Shown here one piece after another: positions 50,373-58,715 of a stretch of DNA of 64,000 bases. Made by a program: the position numbers and the translations under genes. The notes under the pieces were generated by a model. That model saw only the letters and a program-made list of their open reading frames with translations. It was not told the DNA's origin and did no database searches. Source of the DNA: Virgibacillus_O xinjiangensis (GTDB taxonomy: Bacteria; Bacillota; Bacilli; Bacillales; Amphibacillaceae); NCBI RefSeq assembly GCF_042643145.1, contig NZ_JBHRSA010000009.1, forward strand, positions 1 through 64,000. The letters run 5' to 3'. Positions within the stretch are counted from its first letter, which is position 1, and every line of letters begins with the position of its first letter.

Positions 50373-51248
50373 TTATCCAGCGGCTGGTTCCCTGACTGTC
50401 AGAGTATTGTTAGCCTGGACTTCCTCCACCGGCATGTCCAATTGGTGAAAAGTAATCTCCGGACGGCTGCCAAAACGAATATTGACTCCCGTCTGTCCAA
50501 GGCCTTCACTTATATAGAATGGTCTGCCACGGTATTGCTGCAAGCCTTTCACCATGTCCATGCGAACCAGCTTGCCCATTTTTATCAGGTGGTAGGGCTT
50601 AGGCCAATGAATCTGTCCGCCATGAAAATGGCCGGAAAGCAGGTAGTCAAACTGATAGTCGTCCATTTCCAAGACAACGTTGGGATCATGCGTGAGCACC
50701 AGGTTATAGCCGTCTTCTAATCCATCATAAGAAGCAGTCAAGTCGCTTCTTCCTGTTCCATAATCATCAATGCCGATGATGTTCAGGTATGCGCCATTTA
50801 TATCAATGACTTCGTTTTCGTTCTGCAATGTACGGATGCCATGATCCTGCAGCAATTTTTTTAATTGGTGGAAGTGCTTATCCTTCAACACGTAATCATG
50901 ATTGCCGAAATTGGCATACGTACCGTAGGCCGGCTTCACTCGACCAATGGCTTCCAAATATGGAGGCAACTTTTTCATGCTTCTTTTACGGTCCATGAAG
51001 TCACCTGTCAATGCAATCAAATCGATAGGCTGCTGTTTAATATAATCGAATAATTCCTCGGGGGAGACAGACAAATTCTCCAAGTGGATGTCAGAGAGAT
51101 GAAGAATGCGTAATGGGGTGGTCGATGAATTCTCCTGCTCCCCTTTCTCTAGATTAATATGATTAATACAAACAGATGTCGTATTACGATAACCTTTATA
51201 ACATAGAATACCTACAGCCACTATAATAATTGCTGCGATAAAATACAT
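50373..51248 (-). CDS. Membrane-anchored metallophosphoesterase (YkoQ-like)
   Basis: A 291-residue protein with an N-terminal TM helix (about 3-18) and a calcineurin-like domain: LHLSDIHLENL, ALTGDFMDRK, NFGNHDYV and LSGHFHGGQIHWP cover the metal-binding motifs. The fold resembles LpxH/YkuE phosphoesterases acting on lipid substrates. GGAGGAGATAAG precedes the ATG. Downstream of ykoP on the same strand, facing a divergent glycosyltransferase gene, the same set as ykoN-ykoP-ykoQ in B. subtilis. Confidence 0.88.
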   Translation of the reverse strand: MYFIAAIIIVAVGILCYKGYRNTTSVCINHINLEKGEQENSSTTPLRILHLSDIHLENLSVSPEELFDYIKQQPIDLIALTGDFMDRKRSMKKLPPYLEAIGRVKPAYGTYANFGNHDYVLKDKHFHQLKKLLQDHGIRTLQNENEVIDINGAYLNIIGIDDYGTGRSDLTASYDGLEDGYNLVLTHDPNVVLEMDDYQFDYLLSGHFHGGQIHWPKPYHLIKMGKLVRMDMVKGLQQYRGRPFYISEGLGQTGVNIRFGSRPEITFHQLDMPVEEVQANNTLTVREPAAG

Positions 51249-51322
51249 CTTATCTCCTCCTCCCTTCCATTATAAAGGGAGGAGAGCTCAAATTTTACTT
51301 GTAATTTATGGATTCATTGGAT

Positions 51323-51886
51323 TTATCCATTGGAATATTTGCGAAATAGCTGGTCTTTGGACATGAATAAATACATAGGAAACGAATCATTTTTCTGTAT
51401 AGACTTTGTAGAAGACAGAAAATGGATGGGCGTCAAAGCTGCCTTTTTAAAGTATTTATAACAGGGGTTGGAGAGTGGATGGGTATCAAAGCCGAGTTTC
51501 CGGCAACCCCGGTGCAGCATCGTTATTCCTATCAGACCTTTTACTTGTTCGTCATATCCCCTGTATTGCAAATATTTCACGATGTAAGGCAATGACTCTT
51601 GTACACTCTTATATATCTGGATCGCTCTTCGCACCTCTCCATGACCTTCCATTTTCCTGAGCAACATAACATTATGCAGGTGGATTTTCAGCATTACATC
51701 GTTTTTATGGATGGTAGTTCCATCGGAAAGTATGACGGGATTCCCCCTATACCTTGTGAGCCGGGCGCGGATGACCGTTTTTTCCCCTCCAGCTGATTCA
51801 ATATGCTGCAAGCGTGTGAATCGGTAATAAATAGGGTCAACGATATTCCAGAACAAGATACAGATTTTCCTCAATTGTGTTTTCAT
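51323..51886 (-). CDS. YkoP-like protein of unknown function
   Basis: A 187-residue basic protein. I place it by neighbourhood and by resemblance to YkoP rather than by any catalytic motif. The segment RLTRYRGNPVILSDG, then DVMLKIHLHN, fits a small beta-rich domain; the C-terminal half has LQYRGYDEQVKGLIG. Start ATG 51886 with GAGGAG 7 nt upstream. In operon with the ykoQ-like phosphoesterase (74 bp gap). Confidence 0.72.
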   Translation of the reverse strand: MKTQLRKICILFWNIVDPIYYRFTRLQHIESAGGEKTVIRARLTRYRGNPVILSDGTTIHKNDVMLKIHLHNVMLLRKMEGHGEVRRAIQIYKSVQESLPYIVKYLQYRGYDEQVKGLIGITMLHRGCRKLGFDTHPLSNPCYKYFKKAALTPIHFLSSTKSIQKNDSFPMYLFMSKDQLFRKYSNG

Positions 51887-52031
51887 ACCGTTTCTCCTCA
51901 CCAATAATTATGAATGAAACTCATCTATAATTTGACTGCATCCCATATCTCTTATGACTGGTAATTTAAGGTTCTCCGCATGGAACTAACAGCTCCTTCG
52001 CAGACTAACAGATGAAGGAGAAGGATGAATT

Positions 52032-53147
52032 ATGCGGAAAATACTGTTTTTGCCTTTATTACGCCTGCCATCCGGGCATCATCATGTAGCGGAAAGCATT
52101 CAGCAGCAATTGGAACAGGCAGAAGATGAATTCACATATGAGAAGGTCGAGTTGATTTCCCATAGCTATGGGAGAGCAGAATCAATCATCTCTACTGCCT
52201 ATTTAAGCTGGATTCATTCTTTCCCCAAGTTCTACAGTATGGTTTATCAATATGGTGCGCTGCGGGAACGAGCGGTGAATAAAAGATATCTATTGTATGA
52301 ATGGCTGTTTCAAAAGAAGATTCTTCAACTGCTGTTGCAGACAAGGCCGGATGTAGTCATCTGCACCCATGCCCTCCCCTCTTATCTCTTGTCCCGCCTG
52401 AAGGCCAAAGGGGCTTGGAATGGCAAGGTGGTTAATGTGTACACGGACTACTTCATCAATAATCTATGGGGGATAAAGGAGATAAATTACCACTTAGTTC
52501 CCAGTCAGCAGGTGAAAAAGTATTTAATGGATAGGGGGGTCCTACCAGACCACATCATCGTATCAGGAATCCCCATCCATCCCACTCTTCAGACAAGGAA
52601 AAAATCCTCCGGTCATTCTACCGGCTATACCATTATCATCAGTGGAGGCAATATGGGGGCCGGCCCCATGAGAGAATTGCTCCACCATCTGAAGCCGGAA
52701 GGGCTTGTCCATTATAAAGTGCTCTGCGGGAAAAACTTCCGTCTGTATCATCATCTCCGCCATTCCGGCTTAAGCAATGTCCAACCCATCCCCTATATCT
52801 CTTCGAAACAAAAGATGAATGAATTGTATGATGCGGCAGATGCCTTCATTACCAAACCTGGCGGTATCACCGTCACCGAATGTTTATGGAAGAAGATCCC
52901 CTTGTTTGTTTATGAATCATTGCCTGGCCAGGAAGAAATCAACTTGAAGTATTTGAAGGAACATGGACTGGCATCCCATCTTCCTTCTTGGAAAAACACT
53001 ACATTCAGCATGGAAAAAATCATTTTGGAGGAATTGATGGACTCGGATAGGATTTCCCGCTGGGTAAGGCAAATGGAGAAGTTTCATGAGGGATTGGAAA
53101 AAACCGATTTCCCCGAACTTATTCGGAAGATCATAACAAGTGACTGA
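52032..53147 (+). CDS. UgtP/MGDG-synthase-family glycosyltransferase (YkoN-like)
   Basis: A 371-residue GT28-type enzyme. The acceptor-side N-terminus is LPLLRLPSGHHHVAESIQ, a variant of the YGNGHVQVA motif of UgtP; the donor-site signature TKPGGITVTECLWKKIPLFVYESLPGQEEIN is clear. It probably transfers a hexose from a UDP-sugar to a lipid at the membrane. GAAGGAGAAGG precedes the ATG. Divergent from the ykoP-ykoQ pair. Confidence 0.86.
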   Translation: MRKILFLPLLRLPSGHHHVAESIQQQLEQAEDEFTYEKVELISHSYGRAESIISTAYLSWIHSFPKFYSMVYQYGALRERAVNKRYLLYEWLFQKKILQLLLQTRPDVVICTHALPSYLLSRLKAKGAWNGKVVNVYTDYFINNLWGIKEINYHLVPSQQVKKYLMDRGVLPDHIIVSGIPIHPTLQTRKKSSGHSTGYTIIISGGNMGAGPMRELLHHLKPEGLVHYKVLCGKNFRLYHHLRHSGLSNVQPIPYISSKQKMNELYDAADAFITKPGGITVTECLWKKIPLFVYESLPGQEEINLKYLKEHGLASHLPSWKNTTFSMEKIILEELMDSDRISRWVRQMEKFHEGLEKTDFPELIRKIITSD

Positions 53148-53296
53148 TTGATTTCGTGATCGCAACCCTTCCCTTATGGATTGTATTGTGTTTTCATCGG
53201 AAAGTTGATAGAATAAATCCTTGCAAGATTATAAAATTGAATACGACTACCATACATTTATATCTTGCAAATATGAATGAATAGGTGGTAATAAAC

Positions 53297-54262
53297 ATGG
53301 AAAATGATTATCGTGTACTGTTGTATTACAAGTATGTGACGATCGAGGATCCTGAAGCCTATGCAGTTGAGCATCTTGATTTCTGCAAGGAACTGGATCT
53401 ACGAGGGCGCATCCTTGTAGCCGAAGAAGGTATTAATGGAACTGTCTCCGGCACGAAAGAACAGACCAATAAATACATGGAAGCAATGCATAATGATCCT
53501 CGCTTCGCTGACATGGTATTTAAAGTGGACGCTCATGACGGCCATGCGTTCAAGAAAATGCATGTACGTCCAAGGGAGGAACTTGTAACTCTGCGTTTGG
53601 AAGAGGATATCGATCCCCATCAAACTACAGGAAAATACCTTGAGCCGAAAGAATTCTATGAAGCAATGCAGGATGAGAATACCATTGTATTGGATGCAAG
53701 AAATGATTATGAATATGATCTTGGGCATTTCCGCGGTGCCATTCGCCCCGATATTGAAACCTTCAGAGAACTTCCTGAGTGGGTGCAGAAGAACAAACAT
53801 CTGATTGAAGGAAAGAAAATCCTCACCTATTGCACAGGCGGGATCCGTTGTGAGAAATTCTCCGGCTGGCTGGTTAAAGAAGGGTTCGAGGACGTAGCCC
53901 AACTGCATGGCGGAATTGTCACGTACGGAAAAGACCCGGAAGTACAAGGCGAACTATGGGACGGAAAATGTTATGTATTTGATGAACGTATTTCCGTACC
54001 GGTCAACCAGAAAGAACACGTTGTAGTCGGCGTGGACTATTTTGATGGTGAACTTTGCGAACGGTATGTTAACTGCGCTAACCCAGAATGCAATAAACAG
54101 ATCCTCTGCTCTGAGGAGAATGAGCATAAATATTTGCGTGGTTGCACCCATGAGTGCCGTGTCAGCCCACGGAACATGTATGTAAAAGAACACGACTTAA
54201 CTGAAGAAGAAGTAGAACACCGTCTGAACCAGATTGGTGAAACAATAAAACAAGAAGCATAA
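53297..54262 (+). CDS. trhO: tRNA uridine(34) hydroxylase TrhO (rhodanese family)
   Basis: A 321-residue protein: N-terminal ferredoxin-like domain, then a rhodanese domain with active Cys179 in LTYCTGGIRCEKF, and a C-terminal Cys cluster (CANPECNKQILC, then CTHEC) that may bind metal. TrhO uses O2 to form 5-hydroxyuridine at tRNA wobble position 34. Start ATG 53297 with AGGTGG 8 nt upstream; a GTG frame starts four codons earlier. Confidence 0.92.
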   Translation: MENDYRVLLYYKYVTIEDPEAYAVEHLDFCKELDLRGRILVAEEGINGTVSGTKEQTNKYMEAMHNDPRFADMVFKVDAHDGHAFKKMHVRPREELVTLRLEEDIDPHQTTGKYLEPKEFYEAMQDENTIVLDARNDYEYDLGHFRGAIRPDIETFRELPEWVQKNKHLIEGKKILTYCTGGIRCEKFSGWLVKEGFEDVAQLHGGIVTYGKDPEVQGELWDGKCYVFDERISVPVNQKEHVVVGVDYFDGELCERYVNCANPECNKQILCSEENEHKYLRGCTHECRVSPRNMYVKEHDLTEEEVEHRLNQIGETIKQEA

Positions 54263-54263
54263 A

Positions 54264-54304
54264 AAGAAGGCTGTCGAGAAAGTTCTCGACAGCCTTCTTT
54301 TTTG
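54264..54304 (+). terminator. Terminator after trhO
   Basis: AAGAAGGCTGTCGAGAA / TCTCGACAGCCTTCTT stem with a short loop, followed by TTTTTGG. Confidence 0.92.
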
Positions 54305-54332
54305 GTCATCTTTCTGAAATACACTCCACCTT

Positions 54333-54361
54333 TTGACAACGAACCATCCCATTGCTATTCT
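54333..54361 (+). promoter_or_regulatory. Sigma-A promoter of gpx
   Basis: TTGACA (54333-54338), 17 bp, TATTCT (54356-54361), just past the trhO terminator. Confidence 0.62.
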
Positions 54362-54384
54362 TTCCTTAAAAGGAGGGGGCTTAG

Positions 54385-54864
54385 ATGAGCATCTATGAAA
54401 TCTCTGCTAAGACCATCGAAGGAAAAGAGAAATCATTGGAAGATTACAAAGGCAAAGTTCTGCTGATCGTCAATACCGCAAGTAAATGCGGTTTCACTCC
54501 ACAGTTCGAATCATTGCAAAACCTTTATGATGAATATAAGGAGCAAGGATTTGAAATTCTGGGATTCCCAAGCAACCAGTTCAAAGAACAAGACCCGGGA
54601 ACGAATGAAGAAATTTCCGAGTATTGCAGGAGAAATTATGGTGTCTCTTTCCAGATGTTCAGTAAAGTGGATGTTAAAGGAGAAAACGCTCACCCTCTGT
54701 TCAGCTACCTTACTAATGAAGCAAAAGGGTTGGTGACGAACCAGATCAAATGGAACTTCACTAAATTTTTGATTGGCAGACAAGGTGAGGTTTTGAATCG
54801 CTACGCCCCGCAAACCAAACCAGAAAGTTTCCGAAGGGATATCGTGGAAGCTCTCCAGCAATAA
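54385..54864 (+). CDS. Glutathione-peroxidase-family thiol peroxidase (BsaA-like)
   Basis: A 159-residue peroxidase. The peroxidatic Cys35 is in NTASKCGFTPQ, with the usual Gln in GFPSNQFKEQDPG and Trp/Asn in IKWNFTKFL. Firmicute members reduce peroxides with thioredoxin. AAAAGGAGGGGG precedes the ATG. Confidence 0.93.
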   Translation: MSIYEISAKTIEGKEKSLEDYKGKVLLIVNTASKCGFTPQFESLQNLYDEYKEQGFEILGFPSNQFKEQDPGTNEEISEYCRRNYGVSFQMFSKVDVKGENAHPLFSYLTNEAKGLVTNQIKWNFTKFLIGRQGEVLNRYAPQTKPESFRRDIVEALQQ

Positions 54865-54897
54865 ACAGCACTAGCTGTTGGCTCTTTTGATTTTCTA

Positions 54898-54938
54898 GAA
54901 AAATGGAATGGACACATACCCATGTATCCATTCCATTT
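54898..54938 (-). terminator. Terminator after proS
   Basis: AAATGGAATGGACACAT / ATGTATCCATTCCATTT stem read on the minus strand, ending in TTTCTAG. Confidence 0.75.
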
Positions 54939-54945
54939 CCAATAG

Positions 54946-56385
54946 TTAGTATGCTTTTGCCCAATAAATCAATTCTTTTGCTTCTTTCCCACAACATACA
55001 CAGGTCTCTGAGACGGTTTCCTGTTCAAACGGAATACAACGTGAGGTAGCAGTTGTTTCCTCTTTGATTTTCTCCTCACACGCCGTATCGCCACACCACA
55101 TCGCTTTAATGAAGCCTGGATTTTCCTCCAGTTTCTGCTCAAACTCTTCCATATTCTTAGCAATACTGGTCTTTTCATTGCGATGGGCCAGTGCTTTTTG
55201 GTATAGATTCGTCTGTATCTCATCCAGCAGGGCCGGGAGGCGTTCCTCCAGTTCATCCAGGGAAATGAATTCCTTCTCTCCGGTATCACGGCGGACGAGT
55301 ACTACCTGTTCCTTCTCGATATCCTTAGGTCCCATTTCAATACGGACAGGGATCCCTTTCATTTCATATTCATTGAATTTCCAGCCAGGCATTTTATCAC
55401 TGCCATCGATGTCTACGCGTGCAAGGTTCTGCAAGCGATCGCGCAGATCATACGCTTTATCGAGCACTCCTTCTTTATGCTGGGCAATCGGTACAATCAT
55501 CGCCTGAGTTGGTGCAATTTTTGGAGGGATGACCAGTCCGCGGTTATCTCCGTGAACCATAATCAATGCACCGATCAAACGAGTGGTAATACCCCAGGAA
55601 GTCTGATGGACATGCTGCTGCTCCCCATTTTCATCCAAATAGGTAATGTCGAAGGCCTCGGCAAATCCTGAGCCGAAGTGATGGGAGGTTCCAGATTGAA
55701 GTGCTTTCCCATCATGCATCAAACTTTCTATTGTCAAGGTGTATTTAGCTCCTGCAAATTTTTCTTTTTCTGTTTTTCTTCCCTTCACCACAGGGATTGC
55801 CAGATGATTCTCCACGACATCCGCATAGACATCGAGCATTTTATCGGCCTCTGCCTCTGCATCTTCATAGGTGGCATGTGCTGTATGTCCTTCCTGCCAT
55901 AGGAACTCCAGAGAACGGAGGAATGGACGGGTGGTTTTTTCCCAACGTACAACATTGCTCCACTGATTATATAGCATGGGCAAGTCACGGTAGGAATGAA
56001 TATTTTTCGAATAATACTCACAGAATAACGCCTCTGAGGTTGGACGGACAACCAGCCGCTCATTCAGTTCCTCTTCTCCACCATGGGTGACCCAAGCAAC
56101 TTCCGGTGCAAAGCCTTCCACATGATCTTTCTCCTTTTGCAGCAGACTTTCTGGGATGAACAACGGAAAGGACACATTGGAATGGCCTGTCTCTTTGATC
56201 TGTCTATCCAGCTCCCCTCGGATATTCTCCCAAATGGCAAAACCTTCCGGCTTGATGATCATGGTCCCCCTGACTGGACCGTAATCAACGAGATCTGCCT
56301 GTTTTACAACATCGGTATACCATTGCGCAAAATCATCTTCCATGGCAGTGATCTTCTCAACAAACTGCTTATTTTTTTTACCCAC
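54946..56385 (-). CDS. proS: Prolyl-tRNA synthetase, archaeal/eukaryotic type
   Basis: A 479-residue class II synthetase charging tRNA-Pro. Motif 2 LYNQWSNVVRWEKTTRPFLRSLEFLWQEGHTAHAT and the ALSO-type KYTLTIESLMHDGKALQSGTSHHFG are typical of the short eukaryote-like ProRS without the bacterial editing insert (bacterial-type enzymes are about 565 residues). C-terminal Cys cluster (CGDTAC..CVCCGK) may bind zinc. Start GTG 56385 follows AAGAGGTG. Controlled by the T-box upstream. Confidence 0.94.
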   Translation of the reverse strand: MGKKNKQFVEKITAMEDDFAQWYTDVVKQADLVDYGPVRGTMIIKPEGFAIWENIRGELDRQIKETGHSNVSFPLFIPESLLQKEKDHVEGFAPEVAWVTHGGEEELNERLVVRPTSEALFCEYYSKNIHSYRDLPMLYNQWSNVVRWEKTTRPFLRSLEFLWQEGHTAHATYEDAEAEADKMLDVYADVVENHLAIPVVKGRKTEKEKFAGAKYTLTIESLMHDGKALQSGTSHHFGSGFAEAFDITYLDENGEQQHVHQTSWGITTRLIGALIMVHGDNRGLVIPPKIAPTQAMIVPIAQHKEGVLDKAYDLRDRLQNLARVDIDGSDKMPGWKFNEYEMKGIPVRIEMGPKDIEKEQVVLVRRDTGEKEFISLDELEERLPALLDEIQTNLYQKALAHRNEKTSIAKNMEEFEQKLEENPGFIKAMWCGDTACEEKIKEETTATSRCIPFEQETVSETCVCCGKEAKELIYWAKAY

Positions 56386-56464
56386 GTTCAACACCTCTTA
56401 TCTCAAAAATATGTATACCCATAACAGCTTCTCCAACTGCTGTAACCCTTACTTTTCGTGAACA

Positions 56465-56704
56465 CAAAAAATCCTCCATCCGTAAAGGGACCGAGGTTGG
56501 TGGTACCACCCTTGTTTGCAGAACTGTTTTGAACTCTGCACACTCTAATGGATAACGGCCATGGCCGCGCAAGCCTTACAGCAGTTGCCTGCTTTTCCGG
56601 CTGCGAACTCAGAGGCAGGTTCCGATCCGTCTCTCCAGGAATTCGCAGCAACCATTCCCTCTCTTAGAAGAGCCCATTCTATCGTACTAATCCTCATCAG
56701 CGTT
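56465..56704 (-). promoter_or_regulatory. T-box leader of proS
   Basis: On the minus strand, Stem I begins near 56704 with an AGTA motif and an AGAGAGG distal bulge. The T-box core GGTGGTACCACC (56499-56510) is unmistakable. A terminator CCTCGGTCCC / GGATGGAGG then TTTTTT (56465-56496) follows, ahead of the proS start. A candidate proline specifier CCU lies in GAACCTGCC. Uncharged tRNA-Pro would favour the antiterminator and turn on proS. Confidence 0.9.
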
Positions 56705-56751
56705 TCTCTTATAGTTCTTAATATATATTTATGTCACCGTAAAGTCAAGGT

Positions 56752-57291
56752 CTATCGGCCCACTACCTTTTCATATAAGGAAAATTCGCCTTCCGGACTT
56801 TCTGCATACCCCTTCCATGAAAAACCGGCATGCTGATAAAAATGGTTCAAGACTGGATTGTCAGCCACACAGTCAAGTCTTAGCTTCGCTTGTTCCGGGA
56901 GATTTTTGTCCATCCACTCAAGCAGTGAAGCCCCCAAATGACGACGATGGTATGCACTGGCTACAGCCAGTCGATGGAGGTAATAGGCATTGTCATCCTG
57001 TTTCATACCCCAGAGATCTACATCCCAATTGTTCTGTGTGGTGGACAATGTAAAGGTGGCAGCAGGATGGAATCCTTGGTCCAGCACTAAGTAGACCTTT
57101 CCGTCTTCAATGTCTTCCTTTGTATTTTTATCTTCCACCTGCTCCAGCAAGAAGTTCCACTGATCGATCCCCTTCCGATTCAGCCATTCCGCCGCCTCCC
57201 GAAGAATCTCGTGAACATGGAAAGTATCCAGAACTTCTGCTTGTCGTATCATATACACACCCATTTCGCTGTGTTTACCAATATTCCCCAT
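56752..57291 (-). CDS. GNAT-family N-acetyltransferase
   Basis: A 179-residue acetyltransferase, with acetyl-CoA loop AVASAYHRRHLGASLLEW and LRLDCVADNPVLNHFYQHAGF. Substrate unknown. AGGGAGGGATATT precedes the ATG at 57291. It follows pdxK by 11 bp, so it is co-transcribed. Confidence 0.85.
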   Translation of the reverse strand: MGNIGKHSEMGVYMIRQAEVLDTFHVHEILREAAEWLNRKGIDQWNFLLEQVEDKNTKEDIEDGKVYLVLDQGFHPAATFTLSTTQNNWDVDLWGMKQDDNAYYLHRLAVASAYHRRHLGASLLEWMDKNLPEQAKLRLDCVADNPVLNHFYQHAGFSWKGYAESPEGEFSLYEKVVGR

Positions 57292-57302
57292 AATATCCCT
57301 CC

Positions 57303-58145
57303 CTATTTCGGCATAGAGATGGTTTCTACCATAATCGGATGCGCCTCACCATACTTGCGCTCTGCCGCATGATATGTCGGCCCTACGATATCCGTATAGG
57401 AAAAGCTGTGTTCAATAGCAGTCGTCACAAAACTCTTGGCTGATTGTACAGCCTTCCCGACAGGTTTCCCTTTTGATAGATATGCAGCAATAGCTGCAGA
57501 ATACGTGCAGCCTGCTCCACTTGTATTTGTTGTATCGATTCTCGGAGCTTTCAAGGTTGTGATTGTTTCACCATCGTATAGGACATCGACTGCCGGGCCT
57601 TTCAGCCTGCCGCCTTTGACGAGGACATTTGATGGGCCGAGTGCATATAATTCAACCGCCGCTTCCTGCAAGTCCTCTACAGTATCCAGCTTTTTTCCTC
57701 CCAACAATAGAGACGCCTCCGGCACGTTAGGTGTAATAATAGTTGCGCAAGGAATGAGTTCCTTTGAAAGAGCCGCAACCGCATCATCTCGAAGCAACTT
57801 GGAATTCATTTTGCCAATCATTACAGGGTCTACCACGACAAATTCAAATTGATGCTCATTTATCATGCGGACAGTAAGTTCAATAATTTCTTTAGTGAAC
57901 AGCATACCTGTCTTCAGACCATCAGCACCCACCTGATGCATCAGTGTTGCAAACTGTGCTTCAATTGTTTCTACTGTTTGTGAATGGACATTGTTTCCTG
58001 TGACCGGATGCTTTCCGACAATGGCGCTTATCACACTCATCCCATAGACATCCAATTCCTGAAATGTTTTCAAATCCGCCTGTATTCCAGCACTACCACC
58101 GGCAGCAGATCCTGCAATCGTTACAACCCTAGGTGGATAACTCAT
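57303..58145 (-). CDS. pdxK: Pyridoxal/pyridoxine kinase PdxK (ThiD-like fold)
   Basis: A 280-residue ribokinase-family enzyme. IAGSAAGGSAGIQADLKTFQELDVYGM opens the fold and NTSGAGCTYSAA holds the catalytic cysteine motif GAGC, as in PdxK rather than the GTGC of ThiD. It phosphorylates vitamin B6 forms and possibly hydroxymethylpyrimidine. In an operon with the acetyltransferase downstream. Confidence 0.85.
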   Translation of the reverse strand: MSYPPRVVTIAGSAAGGSAGIQADLKTFQELDVYGMSVISAIVGKHPVTGNNVHSQTVETIEAQFATLMHQVGADGLKTGMLFTKEIIELTVRMINEHQFEFVVVDPVMIGKMNSKLLRDDAVAALSKELIPCATIITPNVPEASLLLGGKKLDTVEDLQEAAVELYALGPSNVLVKGGRLKGPAVDVLYDGETITTLKAPRIDTTNTSGAGCTYSAAIAAYLSKGKPVGKAVQSAKSFVTTAIEHSFSYTDIVGPTYHAAERKYGEAHPIMVETISMPK

Positions 58146-58172
58146 ATAAGCACACCTTCTTTCCAGTCTGTT

Positions 58173-58658
58173 CTACAACCATATGACGACAAAAAACCAG
58201 ACAATCATGATGAATTGGATAATGACTTTGGCAAAAGCTCCTCCTAAAAATCCCAGCAGTGACCCAACGGAAGCTCGAACCGCTTCCTGTGCTGTTCTCT
58301 TCTGAACCATTTCAATAGCAAACACCGCAAGGAACGGGACGAGGATGATGCCGAATGGCGGATAAATAAAGGAGCCTATGATCACAGCGACTGCTGCTCC
58401 CCTTTCTCCCCATTTGCTGCCCCCGAACCTCTTTACAAAATAGCTGTTTGCCACTATGTCCGCTCCAATCAGAATGATCGTGAATATAGCCATAGCAAGC
58501 CAAAAGACCATGGTCAATTCTGCAGGATCCAAGACAAAATGAAATAGCAGGAACCCTGCCCATAATACGAGAACAGATGGGACAATCGGAAAAATGATTC
58601 CAGCAAAAGACGCAAGGAATAGTGCGATAATCAGCACCCATATAATAATATCCAGCAT
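58173..58658 (-). CDS. DUF456 membrane protein
   Basis: A 161-residue protein with about four TM helices. The pattern SFAGIIFPIVPSVLVLWAGFLLF and GSFIYPPFGIILVPFLAVFAIEM defines DUF456 (B. subtilis YqgC). Function unknown. Confidence 0.88.
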   Translation of the reverse strand: MLDIIIWVLIIALFLASFAGIIFPIVPSVLVLWAGFLLFHFVLDPAELTMVFWLAMAIFTIILIGADIVANSYFVKRFGGSKWGERGAAVAVIIGSFIYPPFGIILVPFLAVFAIEMVQKRTAQEAVRASVGSLLGFLGGAFAKVIIQFIMIVWFFVVIWL

Positions 58659-58715
58659 AGTAACCTCCTTTTATTGATATGTCATCATCCCTAACCTTTC
58701 CTGATAGAGAGTCTA

